Source of the DNA: Wuchereria bancrofti
Lineage: Eukaryota > Nematoda > Chromadorea > Rhabditida > Onchocercidae
Assembly: GCA_005281725.1 (NCBI GenBank)
Contig: SSBO01000012.1
Location: 22,247,930-22,311,929, forward strand
DNA length: 64,000 nt
Direction: 5' to 3'
In this document: positions 37,574 through 50,592 of the stretch, piece after piece
How the letters are laid out: each line of letters starts with the position of its first letter
Numbering within the stretch: position 1 is the stretch's first letter
Notes under the pieces: generated by a model
Told to the model about the DNA's origin: nothing
Databases searched by the model: none
What the model saw: the letters and a program-made list of their open reading frames with translations, nothing else
Translations under genes and position numbers: made by a program

Positions 37574-38993
37574 ATGGCGAAAGAAATATCTGTTGCAATA
37601 CCAATGGAGGAAGGCGATCCACTCGGAGCAGTTCCCAATGATAAGCTTATCATTGTTAAAGTTCAACCAGGAACGCTTGCAGAGGGAAATCTTAAGGTTC
37701 TTTGAAAACATTAATTATTCTCTTTTCATAGAGAATCCCTTCAAAGTAATATTAATATTTGATCTGATAGATGTCATTCATTTATATGATATTATTAGAT
37801 TGGTGACCAAGTATTGAAGTTAAACAACACAATTGTTCAAAATTGCGATCATTTCTTTCAATTACTTCGTTTTGCGCCACCATGCGCAACTATCACATTA
37901 GTGAGAGATGAAAAGAAAGCAGCTGAACTTGAAGCTAAAGTTCTCATACCTCCCGATCGAGCTAAATTAATTACGCGTCGTGATGGATACATGTATTTTG
38001 TATGTTATAATTATGATAATAATTGTTTGAAACTAATAAAAGCTTATCGAATTTGCTTTCCTGAAAAAAATACCTGAAAAGTAGGTATTTAAACAAGAAT
38101 AATATTATAATTTAGTAATAACAACAAGTAATTAATAATAATAATAGTAGTAATAAATAATAAAAGATCAAAGACACCAAAATGGAACCAAAATATGTTA
38201 TGTGAGAATTTAGAAATTCGATGACAGGTTAATTATATATTAAAGGTAGCTCGACTTGAATGGAAACCTGGTGGTCCAAAACTTGGTCTTGGCATTAAAC
38301 ATTACCAGAATCGTGTACTGGTCTCTCGATGCGATCCAGGTTCATTAGCATCACAACAGCTTCAGGTTGGTGATCATCTGATCGATATCGATGGTCATCC
38401 AGTTACTGATAAGGATGTATGTCGTGAGCTTCTCCTGAAGAGTCTTCAGGCTAATCGTTTCGTTACAACCGTTGTAGAACGTCCGGAAACAATGGAAGCC
38501 AAACATTGGGTACAAAGCGCACTTGCGGCTTCAGTTGCTCAAGCTCCATCAGTTGCTATGAATAGCGATGTACGAGCTATTGCAGCCCGAGAACGACAAA
38601 AATTACAAAAAGTGATTGTGGTAAGATTAAGAAGAGTAAATGAGAAATTTCTCATTTTCACTTTTTTTTTTTTTAATTTCTGAATTTCCATGGATTTTTT
38701 TTTTTAAATTATTACGTTAGCTAAATTATTCATGCATTATTGGCATTTATTGTTTATTGTAAATGATTAATTCGGAAGAAATATAAAATGTTAGAATATT
38801 TATAATTTTTAAACATTTTCAAAATATTAAATTTCAAAAAAAAAAAAAAAAAAGTTTATTTTAGCCAAAGAAAAGCTGTTTAAGAAGAAGCAATTCAACG
38901 GGAAAACGAGTGAATATCGTCGAGGGTAAAGCAATGGAATTCATAATTGCTAGTGATAACGAAGGCAAAAGTCTTCGTCATGTTCGCAAATAA
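37574..38993 (+). CDS. two-PDZ-domain protein
   Basis: Exons 37574-37696, 37799-37999, 38246-38620 and 38865-38993 join, all in phase 0, to 275 residues. PDZ 1 (about residues 5-85) has the ligand loop DPLGAVPNDKLIIVKVQPG, then GTLAEGNLKIGDQVLKLNN. PDZ 2 (about residues 110-190) has KLGLGIKHYQNRVLVSRC and DPGSLASQQLQVGDHLIDID. A linker rich in Ala/Ser and a basic, serine-containing tail (KKSCLRRSNSTGKRVNIVEG) follow. Two PDZ domains without an enzymatic domain suggest a small scaffold that binds C-terminal peptides of partners. Nematodes have a group of such small PDZ proteins; I cannot name the orthologue. Confidence 0.82.
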
Positions 38994-39711
38994 TTTCATA
39001 ATTAAAATGATCCAGGTGTCAATTGAAATAGTTGCTGTGACATGACCTCTACTAAAGATAAACACTGTAATCTATAATTTGTCTTTCATTACTATAATAA
39101 GAAATCAGGAAATGCCGGATCCAGTTGACAATTGTTCGGGATGTCTTTTCTTTTTTTTTTTTTCTTCTCGAAATCCTTTATTTACATGTCATATCAATTG
39201 TTGTGGATGACGAAATATCACATATAAAGCGACAATCTATTTAGATGCAAAATGAGATTAAACACTTTAAAATTCTATTGCATTTAATGAACCCGGTTAT
39301 TCACATCGTTGTTGGCAAATTTAATGCTGATGACATAAAAATTTTAAATGAGAGAAAACTGGACATCTTTTTCTAGACATCTTTCTATTAATGAACTTCG
39401 ATCAGACGTTATTTGAAGCAAAATTTAATAAAGAATTCTGAGTTCAACTTTCCTGAACAAACAATGACTGATTTAATTAGCATCTTTTCCATCATAAAAT
39501 TATAGCTTACTCAATCTATAGATATATGCATAATTGAAATAGCAAAATTCAGGAATGTTAACCGGTTTTTCAATCCGGTCTTAACAATTGTATATGATTT
39601 GTGTAAAAATATTAGAAATGGATTTGGTAAAAGGTATATCAAAGATAATTCAATATGATCATTGCACAAATATGATTGCGTCGCTCTAACGTGGAATAGC
39701 ACTGACGTACG
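38994..39711. other. convergent intergenic region
   Basis: About 720 bp between the PDZ stop and the stop of the minus-strand hypothetical gene. No gene is seen. Confidence 0.5.
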
Positions 39712-40713
39712 TTAACGAATATTGGTAGCTATGGGTTTAGCAGTTGACGTGCTACTATTAGTACTACGCATATATAAGTGCTGCATAGATTGATTATACC
39801 TGTAAGGTGACACGGTGTTTTCGTCACCTGGATATACCTGTAAAAATGTTAAATTTATCCATATTCTCTAAACAGTAATGTTATGATTTCGTCATAAGTT
39901 CTGTATTCAGTTAATTAAAATCTTAAATTTAATATTGCTAAGCAAAGGATCAATGAATATCTGCAAAATCATTGATCAGAAAAGATTTATTTAGAGAATC
40001 CGAAAAGCAAACATTGTAATTGTCGAATGAATTATTTCTCTGTTTGGATAAAATGAATGCTTGTGTAAAATCTTCCACATGAAACTTTTTTTAATAAATT
40101 AGATTTAGAAGTTATTAAAAGTAAAACCTAATAAATTAGTGAACCTGATGCCATTGCTTTCGTAATTCATTGAAAGCCATACGTAATCGAAGTTTTTGAA
40201 TTTCTTTCTCACGTTGACGCATACATACACATTGATGTTGATACTATATAATATTTCTGTTAATTAACTTTTCACATAATTAATATATTGTCATTTTATT
40301 GCTTCACTTTTAATATTTCGTAAATTTAAAAAATTTGAAACTTTTGAATCAATCATTGCGATCTGAAAGGAAAGTATGCATAAAATTAATAATGACCTTT
40401 TTTTCGTCAACTTCAATAGATTCTTTGTCTCCTATAAGAAGTGTCACATTGCGACGATTCTGAATTTCTGGTATAATTCGTATTTCTAAATTCATTGGTT
40501 TGTGCAATTGTTTCATGAAAAAATGTGATAACGCTGAATCAACAATCTGAAATGTTAAAAAAAGAAAAAAAAAAATGTTAAACCAAAAATCGTGTAAAAT
40601 CATTTAGGTAAATTTTAAATTCTCATAATTGCACCAACTTCAGGTATAATTGCCAAATCACTATCATATACATTTCGTAGTTTATACAAATTAGGTGCTG
40701 AATCTTGCTGCAT
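39712..40713 (-). CDS. unrecognised 149-residue protein
   Basis: I do not recognise this gene. Exons in transcript order 40713-40639, 40546-40397, 40243-40145 and 39837-39712 are each a multiple of three and join in phase 0. The predicted start is MQQDSAPNLYKLRNVYDSD. The second exon encodes a mixed segment with FFMKQLHKPMNLEIRIIPEI. The third is a charged helix likely to form a coiled coil (MRQREKEIQKLRLRMAFNEL). The last is Ser/Thr/Tyr-rich and ends PIATNIR. Homogeneous phase, splice sites and lack of stops support a real gene. The first exon and start are the weakest part, and a further 5' exon cannot be excluded. Confidence 0.55.
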
Positions 40714-42547
40714 TTTCAAACAACCGTAAAACACTTTTTGAAAAAAAAGCAATAAATTGAAAATGAATTATAATTGACTTTTATAAAATAAAACTTGCAA
40801 AGTTAAGTTGACAAGAAAATTTTCAATATTATTCTAAAAAGAATTTTTGGTTTTTTCGGAATTTCATTCAAAAATGTTTTCTCAAAAAAAAAAAGAAGAA
40901 ATTAAGAATTCAGATTTTTAGAAATTGAAGTGTTACATCAAAATGCAAGTAAAAGACAAATTTAGAACCTGTTCAAGAAAAGTAATTTCCATTCTTTTTT
41001 CCTTCATATGTCCTAATTTTGGAAAATTTGTCTTCAAAATACAAATACGAAATTATTTGAAGATCTGCTAGTTTACCAGGTTGTTGAAAGTAAATACCAT
41101 GAAGATAAGCTGTATCAGGTAAGATTCATATTTTAGGTAAAAATTATATTAGATAAATAATCTTTGTAATTTTGGAATAAATAATAAAGTAAACGAGATA
41201 AATTTATAGTTGAGATTAAAATTTGTATATTATGCATTGAATAAACAAGTGATAATTATGATAAACTTATAAATATTCAACAGTTAATATTATTCATTAG
41301 TGATTTTTAATTTTCATTATTTTTTTTTTTCAAAATTAAGATTTAAGATTTTATTTCACACCAAAAATTGAAATGTTTACACAGTGATAGCTGCGAAATA
41401 TGTTGATTTATGAAGGAAGTGCAAGAAAGTATCTGTGCATGTGTGTGTGTGTGTTTATATGTGACAAGTAAACTGGTTGATTGTATTATTTTTAAAATTT
41501 TATTTCACTACTTCAAATACATTTTAACAGGTAACAATTTCTAGAGAATATAAATCATTGAACGAAATTTTCCATTTGCAATTACAGATAATTTTATTGA
41601 TTTCATATTGCATGTTATTTCCGGAAATTTGCAATTTTTATTCCTATGACTTATGAAATTATTATTGTTTGGAAAAAAAAAAAGAGGAAAGAAAAACAAG
41701 AAATTGATAAAGTTTAAAGAGCTAAGAATCATTTCATTTCATTTCATTATCATTTCATTTCATTTTATCTTTTTTTTTTTTTTTCGTTGCGATATATTTT
41801 CAAAGAAATACAAAAAACTTTATATCATTTATATACTCATAAAAGATAGAATGGAACAGATATTATTTGATCTATGTAAAATATTGAACAAAGATCATTG
41901 AATCATTTTTATGATATTTTAAAAGTATTAATTTTAAAAATCAAACTAATTTCTAATTTTAACAATATCTACACTTCATTTAATTGATGATCTATCGCTT
42001 TGCTTTAACAAAATATTAATTTCAGTGAATGATAAATACAATTATCATTCAAGAAAATCTTGACATGTCATCATTCTGATCATGAATTTGGCATAAATGT
42101 CACCAAACACTTTCCTATTTGTCCTTTCATTGTTGATCATTCACCTTCATATATTCTGTCACACTACTTTCTGCTTGATACATAATTTTACTTTCAATTA
42201 CTGATTGTATACAAATATTCAAACTAATTGAAATTGCTACAAATAAAAATAATCCATTTAATCAATCAATTTTTCCTTTTTTTTTTAGTCCACATTTAAA
42301 TATCTAAATACTGAGAAGAAGTAATGCATTTGTTAAATTACTTAACTCCATCTAATTTACTTAATCTAATTCGAATTAATTTTTTCATTTAAATCTTAGG
42401 AAGACTCAAAACAGATACAGTTTGCAATGAAATACTAATTTTTGGATTTGAAATTGATAAAATGAACTTTCAGACTAAATCATCTATCTGTGTTACCTAC
42501 GACATTTTGTCGTCGTCCGTTGGTATCGCCGTTGATGTGAGATATGC

Positions 42548-42612
42548 GATGCGTGTATGTGTGTGTATGTGTGCATGCGTGCGTGCGTGTATGTCTGCGT
42601 GTGTGTGTGTAC
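42548..42612 (+). repeat. GT-rich microsatellite
   Basis: Interrupted (GT)n with TATG, GCGT and TGCATGCG variants. Confidence 0.85.
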
Positions 42613-42729
42613 TGGATTTAGGTATTGTTGATGGATGATGATGACTCATTCACTAATTTTCATCACCCCAATTTCTTTGAAGGCATTGCGAAAAGGCATA
42701 GTAATTTCATTGCATTCCGAAATCTCACT

Positions 42730-42785
42730 CACTCCCTCTCTCCCCCTCTCCCTCTCCCTCTCTCTCTCTCTCTGTCTCTCTCTTT
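42730..42785 (+). repeat. (CT)n microsatellite
   Basis: Pure C/T tract with CCCTCT and long CTCTCT runs. Confidence 0.85.
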
Positions 42786-43343
42786 TTTTAATCTGATGAA
42801 AATTAAGAACGATTCTCATTATACATCGTTTTTTTTTCTTCTCATTTTTTTTTTTTTTGTCATAAAAATTCTCCTAAAATAGCTTTTTTATTGTTGAAAA
42901 TTTATCGTTTCTCTTTTTTAAAATTTTTATTTATATTATTTCAATCCGGATAAGATCGGAACAACATGAACCGGTTGGAGTATTTAATGCATTTAATAAG
43001 ATTACATATTATAATTTTTAGAAATAAATAAAATTGCTGCATGACATAATCGCAATTATAAGAAGAGCCTCTTTTCTTCTTTATTTTGTTAATTTATATT
43101 TCATAGTGATTTGTTGAATTGAATAGTACTATTGGAAATTTGCATTTCCAATAGTATTTTGTCTTCTGTTTTATAATTTTTTTTAATTTTTATTTCTTAA
43201 CTTTTTGATTCATTAGTATTTTTTAATTTATTCAACACAAAAAACCATGAATCTATGCTATGCCCTAAATGTCGTTTTTCATTTCGTTATCTGTTTCCAA
43301 TAAATTCTTTAACATGTTTAGATTCCTTGAATGTTATATCATT

Positions 43344-44115
43344 GATCTGTTCATCATCTGATCTGTTCATTCATCATCGATCTGTTCATGATCCGATATA
43401 TCATTGTTCTGTTCATCATCGATCTGTTCATGATCCGATATATCATTGTTCTGTTCATCATCGATCTGTTCGTGATACGATATGTCATTGATCTGTTCAT
43501 GATCCGATATATCATTGATCTGTTTATCATCGATCTGTTCGTGATCCGATATATCATTGTTCTGTTCATCATCGATCTGTTCATGATCCGATATATCATT
43601 GTTCTGTTCATCATCGATTTGTTCGTAATACGATATGTCATTGATCTGTTCATGATCCGATATATCATTGTTCTGTTCATCATCGATCTGTTCGTGATAC
43701 GATATGTCATTGATTCGTTCATCATCGATTTGTTCGTGATACGATATGTCATTGATCTGTTCATGATCCGATATATCATTGATCTGTTTATCATCGATCT
43801 GTTCGTGATACGATATGTCATTGATCTGTTCATGATCCGATATATCATTGATCTGTTTATCATCGATCTGTTCGTGATACGATATGTCATTGATCTGTTC
43901 ATGATCCGATATATCATTGATCTGTTTATCATCGATCTGTTCGTGATACGATATGTCATTGATCTGTTCATGATCCGGTATATCATTGATCTGTTTATCA
44001 TCGATCTGTTCATGATCCGATATATCATTGTTCTGTTCATCATCGATCTGTTCATTATGTGATGTATCATCGATCTATTTATCGTCTAAATGTATCATCG
44101 ATCTGTTTATCATTT
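43344..44115. repeat. 27+15 bp compound minisatellite
   Basis: Built from two modules: a 27-mer, GATCTGTTC[AG]TGAT[CA]CG followed by ATAT[AG]TCATT, and a 15-mer, GATCTGTT[CT]ATCATC. They alternate in 42-bp and 69-bp higher-order units. Both module lengths are multiples of three and have no stop in one frame of each strand. This leaves frames of 224 codons on plus (388 bp in from 43000) and 238 codons on minus (44070-43354). The predicted peptides are pure repeats (MIRYIIDLF; NRSMIYRI), so I treat them as by-products and not genes. Confidence 0.9.
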
Positions 44116-45219
44116 CATCTTGTAAACCGTATTAATCATTTCATTTCATTTTATTTCATTTCACTCTTCATCGCTTTTCCAATTTCATTCATATCAAACT
44201 GATCAATGGAATAATATCGTTTTATTTTCGTGAAATTTTTTCATTCTTTTTTTCTTTTCCTTTCCTTTATGATTTGTTTATTACATAACCAACAATTTAA
44301 TATTCGGGTCGCTTCGACAATTTTGGTTTTATCAAGGTACGACCCATACACGAACTCTATCGATGTAGGCCTCGGGTAATCACTAACAACCGATATTAGT
44401 ACCATCTTGTGCTCAGATTGAAATTTATGAGCATGTCAAATTAATGTGAGCTTTTTTTTTTTTTTTTTTTTTAAAGCATTTTGATTGTCAAAATGCTTAC
44501 ATTCCTTCTTTTCAGGTTATTTCTGAAAATCATGATAATGATGATAAATAATAGAATATTCTTGTAGACAATTCCTAAAGTTAATTTCAAAATTGTAAAA
44601 TTGGAAATGAGTATATATTAGTTTTAGGATTGCTTATCTAAAATTTGAGAAAAAAAAAAAAACAATCGTCTTTAAATGGTTTTCATTTCATTCCTATGTT
44701 TTCTTTCCTTTCATTCATATCATTTCACAATAGCAATTTTAAATTTATATGATAAATAGCAGCAATATACTTATGCCATAGGTATTTTGTAGTTTTTTTT
44801 TTTTTTTTTAAGCAATTAAAATCAATAATACTGTGAAAATGATTATCTCTTATACCTGTACTGCTAATAGAGTATTAATTTATCATTTGTATACTCGAAT
44901 TTATTACTTAAGGATTAGTAATTCTTTTCGCTGGTTCTGAAGATGTAATTCTTGCAGTAGAATATTAAGTGTTTCTATTACTGATAGAATGATTATTCAT
45001 CAACAATCACTTTTTTTTTTTTTTTTTTAAACAACTATTTCATTTCAAATCTCAAATCCTGATTCATTTATGTTAGCTATGTGCTGACATTTGCAGTGAC
45101 AACATCAACCATTTCATAATTCTTTCATATTATGCATAATATTTTTATCAATGTATTTTTACTCTAATTGTAATTATTATTATCATTGCTGGATTTAAAT
45201 CTACATTCTTATCAGGTAT

Positions 45220-45610
45220 TATTTATTATTATTAATTATTGTTATTAATTATCATTACTATACTATTATCAATTATTTATTGTTATTATTATGATTATTA
45301 CTATTATTATTATTATTAATTATTATTATGGAAAATTTTGGATCACAGTACTTAAATCCTATTACCAAACCACTTGAGAACTAACTTCGAAGAAGAAATT
45401 AAATTACGAAAAATATAATAGTAATTATTATTGTCATAATAATGATATTTCGGCTATATTTATAGGTACTGTCACAATGATTATTATCGTCGTAACAACT
45501 TCACAATAATTATCACTAAGATTGATAACCACTATCATTATAATAATTATTATTATTACTATTACTATTATTATTAATATAAATATAATAATTTCATAAT
45601 AATAATAATC
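45220..45610. repeat. ATT/AAT trinucleotide-rich tract
   Basis: Imperfect TTA/ATT/TAA repeats in two clusters separated by unique sequence. Confidence 0.7.
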
Positions 45611-46580
45611 ATTATTAGTAGAGTATTTTCATCGTTATCATTAATACTAATATCATTCGCATTATTATGATTCACTGTCAAAATTACAAATTATGGAACA
45701 GAGATGAATTTAACAATAACTTTTGGGGAACAATGCTTTTGCTTCCTTCATTCTGGGTACCCAAGAGATATTGCTAGCATTGATGATGCATGCTAAAAAT
45801 GAAAAATGATTCAGAGATTCAAATAGTTGATGGTAGCTTTACGTTCTCAGCACAGCTAATTTCTTCTATTTAATATGCATATAGAAACAATGTTCAAATT
45901 TTCCATCAATATATTTTCATTTTGTAAAAATTTTAATTCTGTAAATAAAATAAAAGGAGAAATTAAGAAAAGATAGAAAATGCTAGAAAGTTTGAAAATA
46001 ATTTCTTTTTGTTAAAAATTATATTTGATTAAGTTTACATAATTGTTATCAACATATAATGCAAGAATTGAACTGAAAAATATGATCTATTACGATGTGG
46101 GACATACATTTATGTCATAGTGACACTTCAAAGCTTAACGAACATTAAGATGGAGCGTGAAAATTGGATACGGTTGATTGATATGACTAAGTGTTATTCA
46201 AGAGGTCTAAAGGGGATGCAGTGTATTGGTCAGACAGTTGAAGGATTTTGTTTGTTTCATTTTCTCTTTGTATGATGCATTTCTAATATTTAAATTGCTA
46301 TTAATCGATATTTGGAATTATTTTTGTTATTTTTGCAAATGATCAAATTCTCTGATATTAAATTCTAAATTTTATTTGTAAAAATATAAATTATTAAATT
46401 TAGTTTCTGCGAAAGTTTAACTGTTATTTGCATAACTCAAAGTTTTTGAGTATTTAAATTTAGAGGCTTATTTGAATTAGGCTACCTAATTTTTCTGTTT
46501 TAGGATTCACAATCTCGCATTAGGTGGCGTCCTACTGAATTTTATTATATTTTTTTATCGCAGATTCGTTTCTTTTTTTG

Positions 46581-46588
46581 CTTTTCAG
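46581..46588 (+). promoter_or_regulatory. probable splice or trans-splice acceptor of profilin
   Basis: CTTTTCAG ends 23 bases before the ATG at 46612. It is the best acceptor upstream of the start and no 5' exon is evident. Confidence 0.5.
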
Positions 46589-46611
46589 ACTGCCCAATTA
46601 ATAATTGTAGA

Positions 46612-47970
46612 ATGTCTGGCTGGGCTGCTTATATCAAGAATCTACTTGATTCAAGTCAAGGTATACAACGAGCTGCTATTGTTGGTTATCCAGATGGTTC
46701 TGTATGGGCAAGGTCTGAGGGTGATCGTGAATTCCGGGTAATAGTTCATGCTGTATTGTTTTATAACAGTAATCTTCACAGTTATTTTTCTAACGGAGAT
46801 ATCATAGATTTGATGCAATTATTTTTATCCTAAACTCTAATTTGTGGATAATTGAAAAATCATCTCTTCGAAAAATGAATGATGAAATCATTAATCTCTT
46901 ACCGCAAAATGCCTTTTTTCATTACGCAAAAGTTTCTTTCGATCCATCGATTTAGGTGGCTCAAAGTTCGAATTTTCTGGAGTTGTAATTTAAAACTTTT
47001 TTTCCATTTTATATCTTAGAGCTGGTAGTGCCATCAGACTAACATGCGAAAGCAAAGGATTCATGTTTATTAATAGATAATGCTTACGTTTTTCAGGCAA
47101 CAGACGAGGAGTTAAAAAAATTTGTCACTCTATATGATCATATTGAAAAGGTGCCAGCTGTTGGTTGCGATTTGGAAGGTGATTCTTGCATTTCTTCTAA
47201 AATAGTCTTTTCATGATAGCATGACTTCTTGAGGTTTTTTAACAGACACATAGTTCTAGTAGTGGGGCACTTTCATCAGATTGATATATTACTCCTTTTT
47301 GATTGTTTTTTAGGCTTTTGGTGACTTAATTTTGATTTATTGGAATAAGCTGCGGTTTAACGGTAGTTTGGTCTACTTCGTAATCATTTTTGAAAGAGGA
47401 ATATGGAAAAGCATTCTTGTAAGTGAAGTATTTTCAGGAAAAGTGATAAGCCGAAATGTTTATATGGGAAGGGGAGAATAGGCAGAAGGATGGAGGGTGA
47501 GATCCTAAATGAACTTGTAGGTTTATAAAATCACTCATCCATTAAATTTTCATAATGAATCGGCTTTTAATCATCTAATTGTAGGTGTGCATTACATAGT
47601 GCCACGAACGGAACAGAATCTCATTTTTGGTAAACGCGATAAAACTGGGATATTCGCAGCTAAAACTAAATCAGGTCTTTTGTTTTGTTTATTATTTATC
47701 ATAATAGCTGCAGAGATAATTCAGCAACAAGATAACTGTATGTACTATTTTCCTACATTTGGTTTATCTATAATGAATTTTTTATTTAAAAAATCAAAAC
47801 ATTTCATTTTTTTGTGCTAAGGACACAGCTTCTATGCTAGGAACATGTGCCTCTTACTTAAGTGTGAATTTTCAGCTGTGCTAATTGCTTGCTATAAGGG
47901 GGAAAATGCGGCGGAGGTACGTGTAGCAGTTGAGAAACTTGCACAATATTTAATGGATTCTGGATACTGA
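46612..47970 (+). CDS. PFN: profilin
   Basis: Binds actin monomers, promotes nucleotide exchange and delivers ATP-actin to formins; also binds polyproline and phosphoinositides. Exons 46612-46737, 47097-47178, 47585-47674 and 47876-47970 join to 130 residues, the usual profilin size. The start MSGWAAYIKNLL carries the conserved N-terminal Trp of the polyproline site. Next comes AAIVGYPDGSVWARS, the classic profilin motif. Residues after EVPAVG-like KVPAVGCDLEG include HYIVPRTEQNLIFGKRDKTG. The C-terminal helix is VRVAVEKLAQYLMDSGY with the conserved aromatic end. Nematodes have several profilins (pfn-1 to pfn-3 in C. elegans); I cannot say which this is. Confidence 0.95.
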
Positions 47971-50592
47971 AACTTTCAAATCGATGTTTTCAACGTTTAT
48001 GGAAGAGCATTTCACTTTCAGACAGAATCATTCATGAACTTATGAGTGCTTTTGTTTTAAAATTTTTTACATAGAATCTTGAAAATTTTACATCTTTATG
48101 ATTTGAAATTACGTTTTTAGAGGTTTAGAGATTCTTGATGGCTAGTAATCCTCTGCTTTTTGGTCGACTCACGCATTCGTCGTCATTCTCTTGTACTGTT
48201 TCGTTATTTATTTTCCGGTCTTCCATTCCCACATTTTGATTTGTTATTGTCATTCCTGGAAGCAGCGAATTTTGCAGATTTCAAATTTCATTTCAATTGT
48301 TTGTTACAATATTGCTTCGACTTCTCTTCTGAGCATAACTTATGCATTACCACTTTTTTTGCAACCATTCCAGCTATTCTTTTTTTAACTAAGAATTCTT
48401 TTTTTTTCTTGTTTTGTTTTTATATTTTGTAACACCACTTTGTTTTACAAGCTCTGATTCTAACAACTAGTATTCAGAGATTTAAATGAAGGCATTTTGT
48501 GTTAAAAATTTCTTTTAGAGAGGTATGAATTTGTTTTTTATTGGTTATATAGTCTTTTAATTGTGCGACGATAGTGCGATCAAGATAGATGAAAATAGAA
48601 ATACATTTCGGTAGGGACTGCGGTCATGAAGAATCCATAGACGGCTCGCGCTACTTCACCTAGTTACTGTTGACTTTTGCATTGATCTTCATACTTGGAT
48701 TCATTTGTGGTAAAGAAAGTGTTGAAGATACGCTTTTGTCTTTCTTTTTTCTTATCAGCTAGTTTTGAGGTATCCCATGTATCAATCGCCATTGCCGTGA
48801 CAGATCTGTAGGCAATAACTTGGCCGTTTCGCTTGTATTTCATTTTCCCTTTGCTTGTATCAGTTTCATTTATAATTAGTTCCTCTTTGTAAACGATTTC
48901 TATATTTTTAATTTTCTAAGAAATACGGTTATTATTTGATTATTTTTTATGCACTCTGCTTGAATTGCCGTGTTTTTTTTTTGTTTTTTGGTTATATTAA
49001 GTCCGTTTTACTTAAAAGATTTCCATCCGTTGCAAAAATAAATATTTGAGAACGTCGTATTCCTCCCTATATAAAGGTGAAAGCACGTTAGTTGCGTTGC
49101 GACTACACATTCCCGTTATTTGAGAATAAAACAGGCATCGATATCATGTGTCGTGAAGAATGAAAATGAAGGTGACACAGAAATTAAAGATATGTCATCG
49201 GCCTGTCAAGTTTTTCGTTTGTTCTTATGAAATTCTTAATCCTCAGGTTTCCGGAGTTCTCTTATTCTGCTTGTCCAGTTGCAATTTCCTTCATTATCTT
49301 TCACATTCGGTTGTGGAATATGTGTTTACACGTATGTTACAGGCGTTAAACTCTCTCCTAGTCTAATTCCGAAAGCACTGATGATCGATTGGTCAGGCGG
49401 TAAAATTGCACTTCCGTGCTCTACCATTTACGTCAAAATGTCACTTAAGAACAATATGGAATAAAAGCTTCCAGAGAATGCCGTTAAATATCTGAACTTT
49501 TACAAAGGAAAGTTCTATGCTTTGTTCTAGAAGGAACAAAGAAAATGGCTGTCACATATAAAACATAATAAGCCTCTGATATAATCTCCTAACTTTATTA
49601 AGAAAAGCATATCAAGTGGAAAAATTTTTAAATTAGATGCTTAAATTTGTATATGTAATATGATTTTAATGATTAACGTGAATTGCTTCATGAATACTTT
49701 CTGAGATTTTCTTTTACTTTAGCTAAACACAGAGTTCGAATAAAATACGAAAAATCTAATAAATTCAAGAAACGTATTAAGTACCAGATAATGAAATGTA
49801 AAAGCCATCATTTCCATAATACAAATTTATCATTTACATGCGTAATAGCAACATATTCATTAGGCATCAGTTGAATCTTCCTGCGGTTTTTTTTTTTTCT
49901 ATGATAAAAATGAAAAAAAAACATATATACCGTAATCACTTTCTTACTCATACGTAAAACGTGAGCAATGGGAACATTCATAATATTCTATTAGTTGATG
50001 AAGCAAAACGTTTTTACCAAATTCTATGTCTTCTCACTCTTCCTAAATTTATAATAAAGAAGCGTACAAAGTAATGCAACAAAAAGTAAAGGATAAGAAA
50101 GCAAAGTTTCGAGGAATTTTAGATAAAATTTGTTCAAAATATTTCCAAATGCTAAGCAAAATTTGACACTTAAATTTGAATCATTATATGACATGAAAAA
50201 CTAATGGAGAAGTTGAGAAGGAAGGAGATCAATTTCCGAATAAAACAATGACTTTAAAATATATGCTCTCCTATTCCATCTTATGTAATAAAATACGCTT
50301 GAAGCATTGTTTCAGAAAATCACCAATGCAAAAATAAAAATAAAACTGTACAGGAAAAGCTAACGAAGAATGTTTGCGTAGCAAACAAATGCAATCAGTG
50401 AAGTATTTAATAAGTGCAAGAAGCGCGAAGATATTGTTGTGTGAACTTAAATTGAAAGAAAAAAAAAAAGAAAGTTTCACACTTTCTAAAACACATCTTT
50501 TCATTGGAACTAAATAACTAATGTTGCTCGTAAAAAAGGAAAACTGAGGTGAATAGTTACCACATCATTAAAGCTACAAATATGGTCGACGA
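47971..50592. other. convergent intergenic region profilin/elongin C
   Basis: About 2.6 kb. The sequence from 48560 to 49480 is less AT-rich than usual for intergenic DNA. It contains a TATA-like CTATATAAAGG near 49068 and an AATAAA near 49126. The frames here are short and lack family signals. It may be a long profilin 3' UTR or a non-coding transcript. Confidence 0.4.

Larger units (their letters stand above)
40714..43343. other. gene-poor region with microsatellites
   Basis: About 2.6 kb with no gene seen. It has (TG)n near 41437-41455, ATTTC pentamers near 41727-41770, a GT/GC-rich tract at 42548-42612 and a CT tract at 42730-42785. Confidence 0.5.
44116..46588. other. gene-poor region upstream of profilin
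   Basis: About 2.5 kb. It has a GC-richer block at 44300-44440 of unknown nature, several T-runs of 12 to 24 bases, and (ATT)n/(ATA)n-rich sequence at 45220-45330 and 45540-45610. The profilin promoter is presumably in the last kilobase. Confidence 0.45.

Noticed and set aside
43388..44062. 224-codon frame on plus (and 238 codons on minus) as genes
   Set aside because: Both are only translations of the 27+15 bp repeat, whose length keeps any stop-free frame open. There is no unique sequence, splice support or start context.
44300..44440. 5S rRNA or spliceosomal snRNA gene
   Set aside because: None of the diagnostic boxes I know for 5S, U1, U2, U4, U5 or U6 is present on either strand.
48160..48432. 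90-codon frame after profilin
   Set aside because: Hydrophobic, phenylalanine-rich translation of T-rich DNA without domain signal or splice context; probably UTR.
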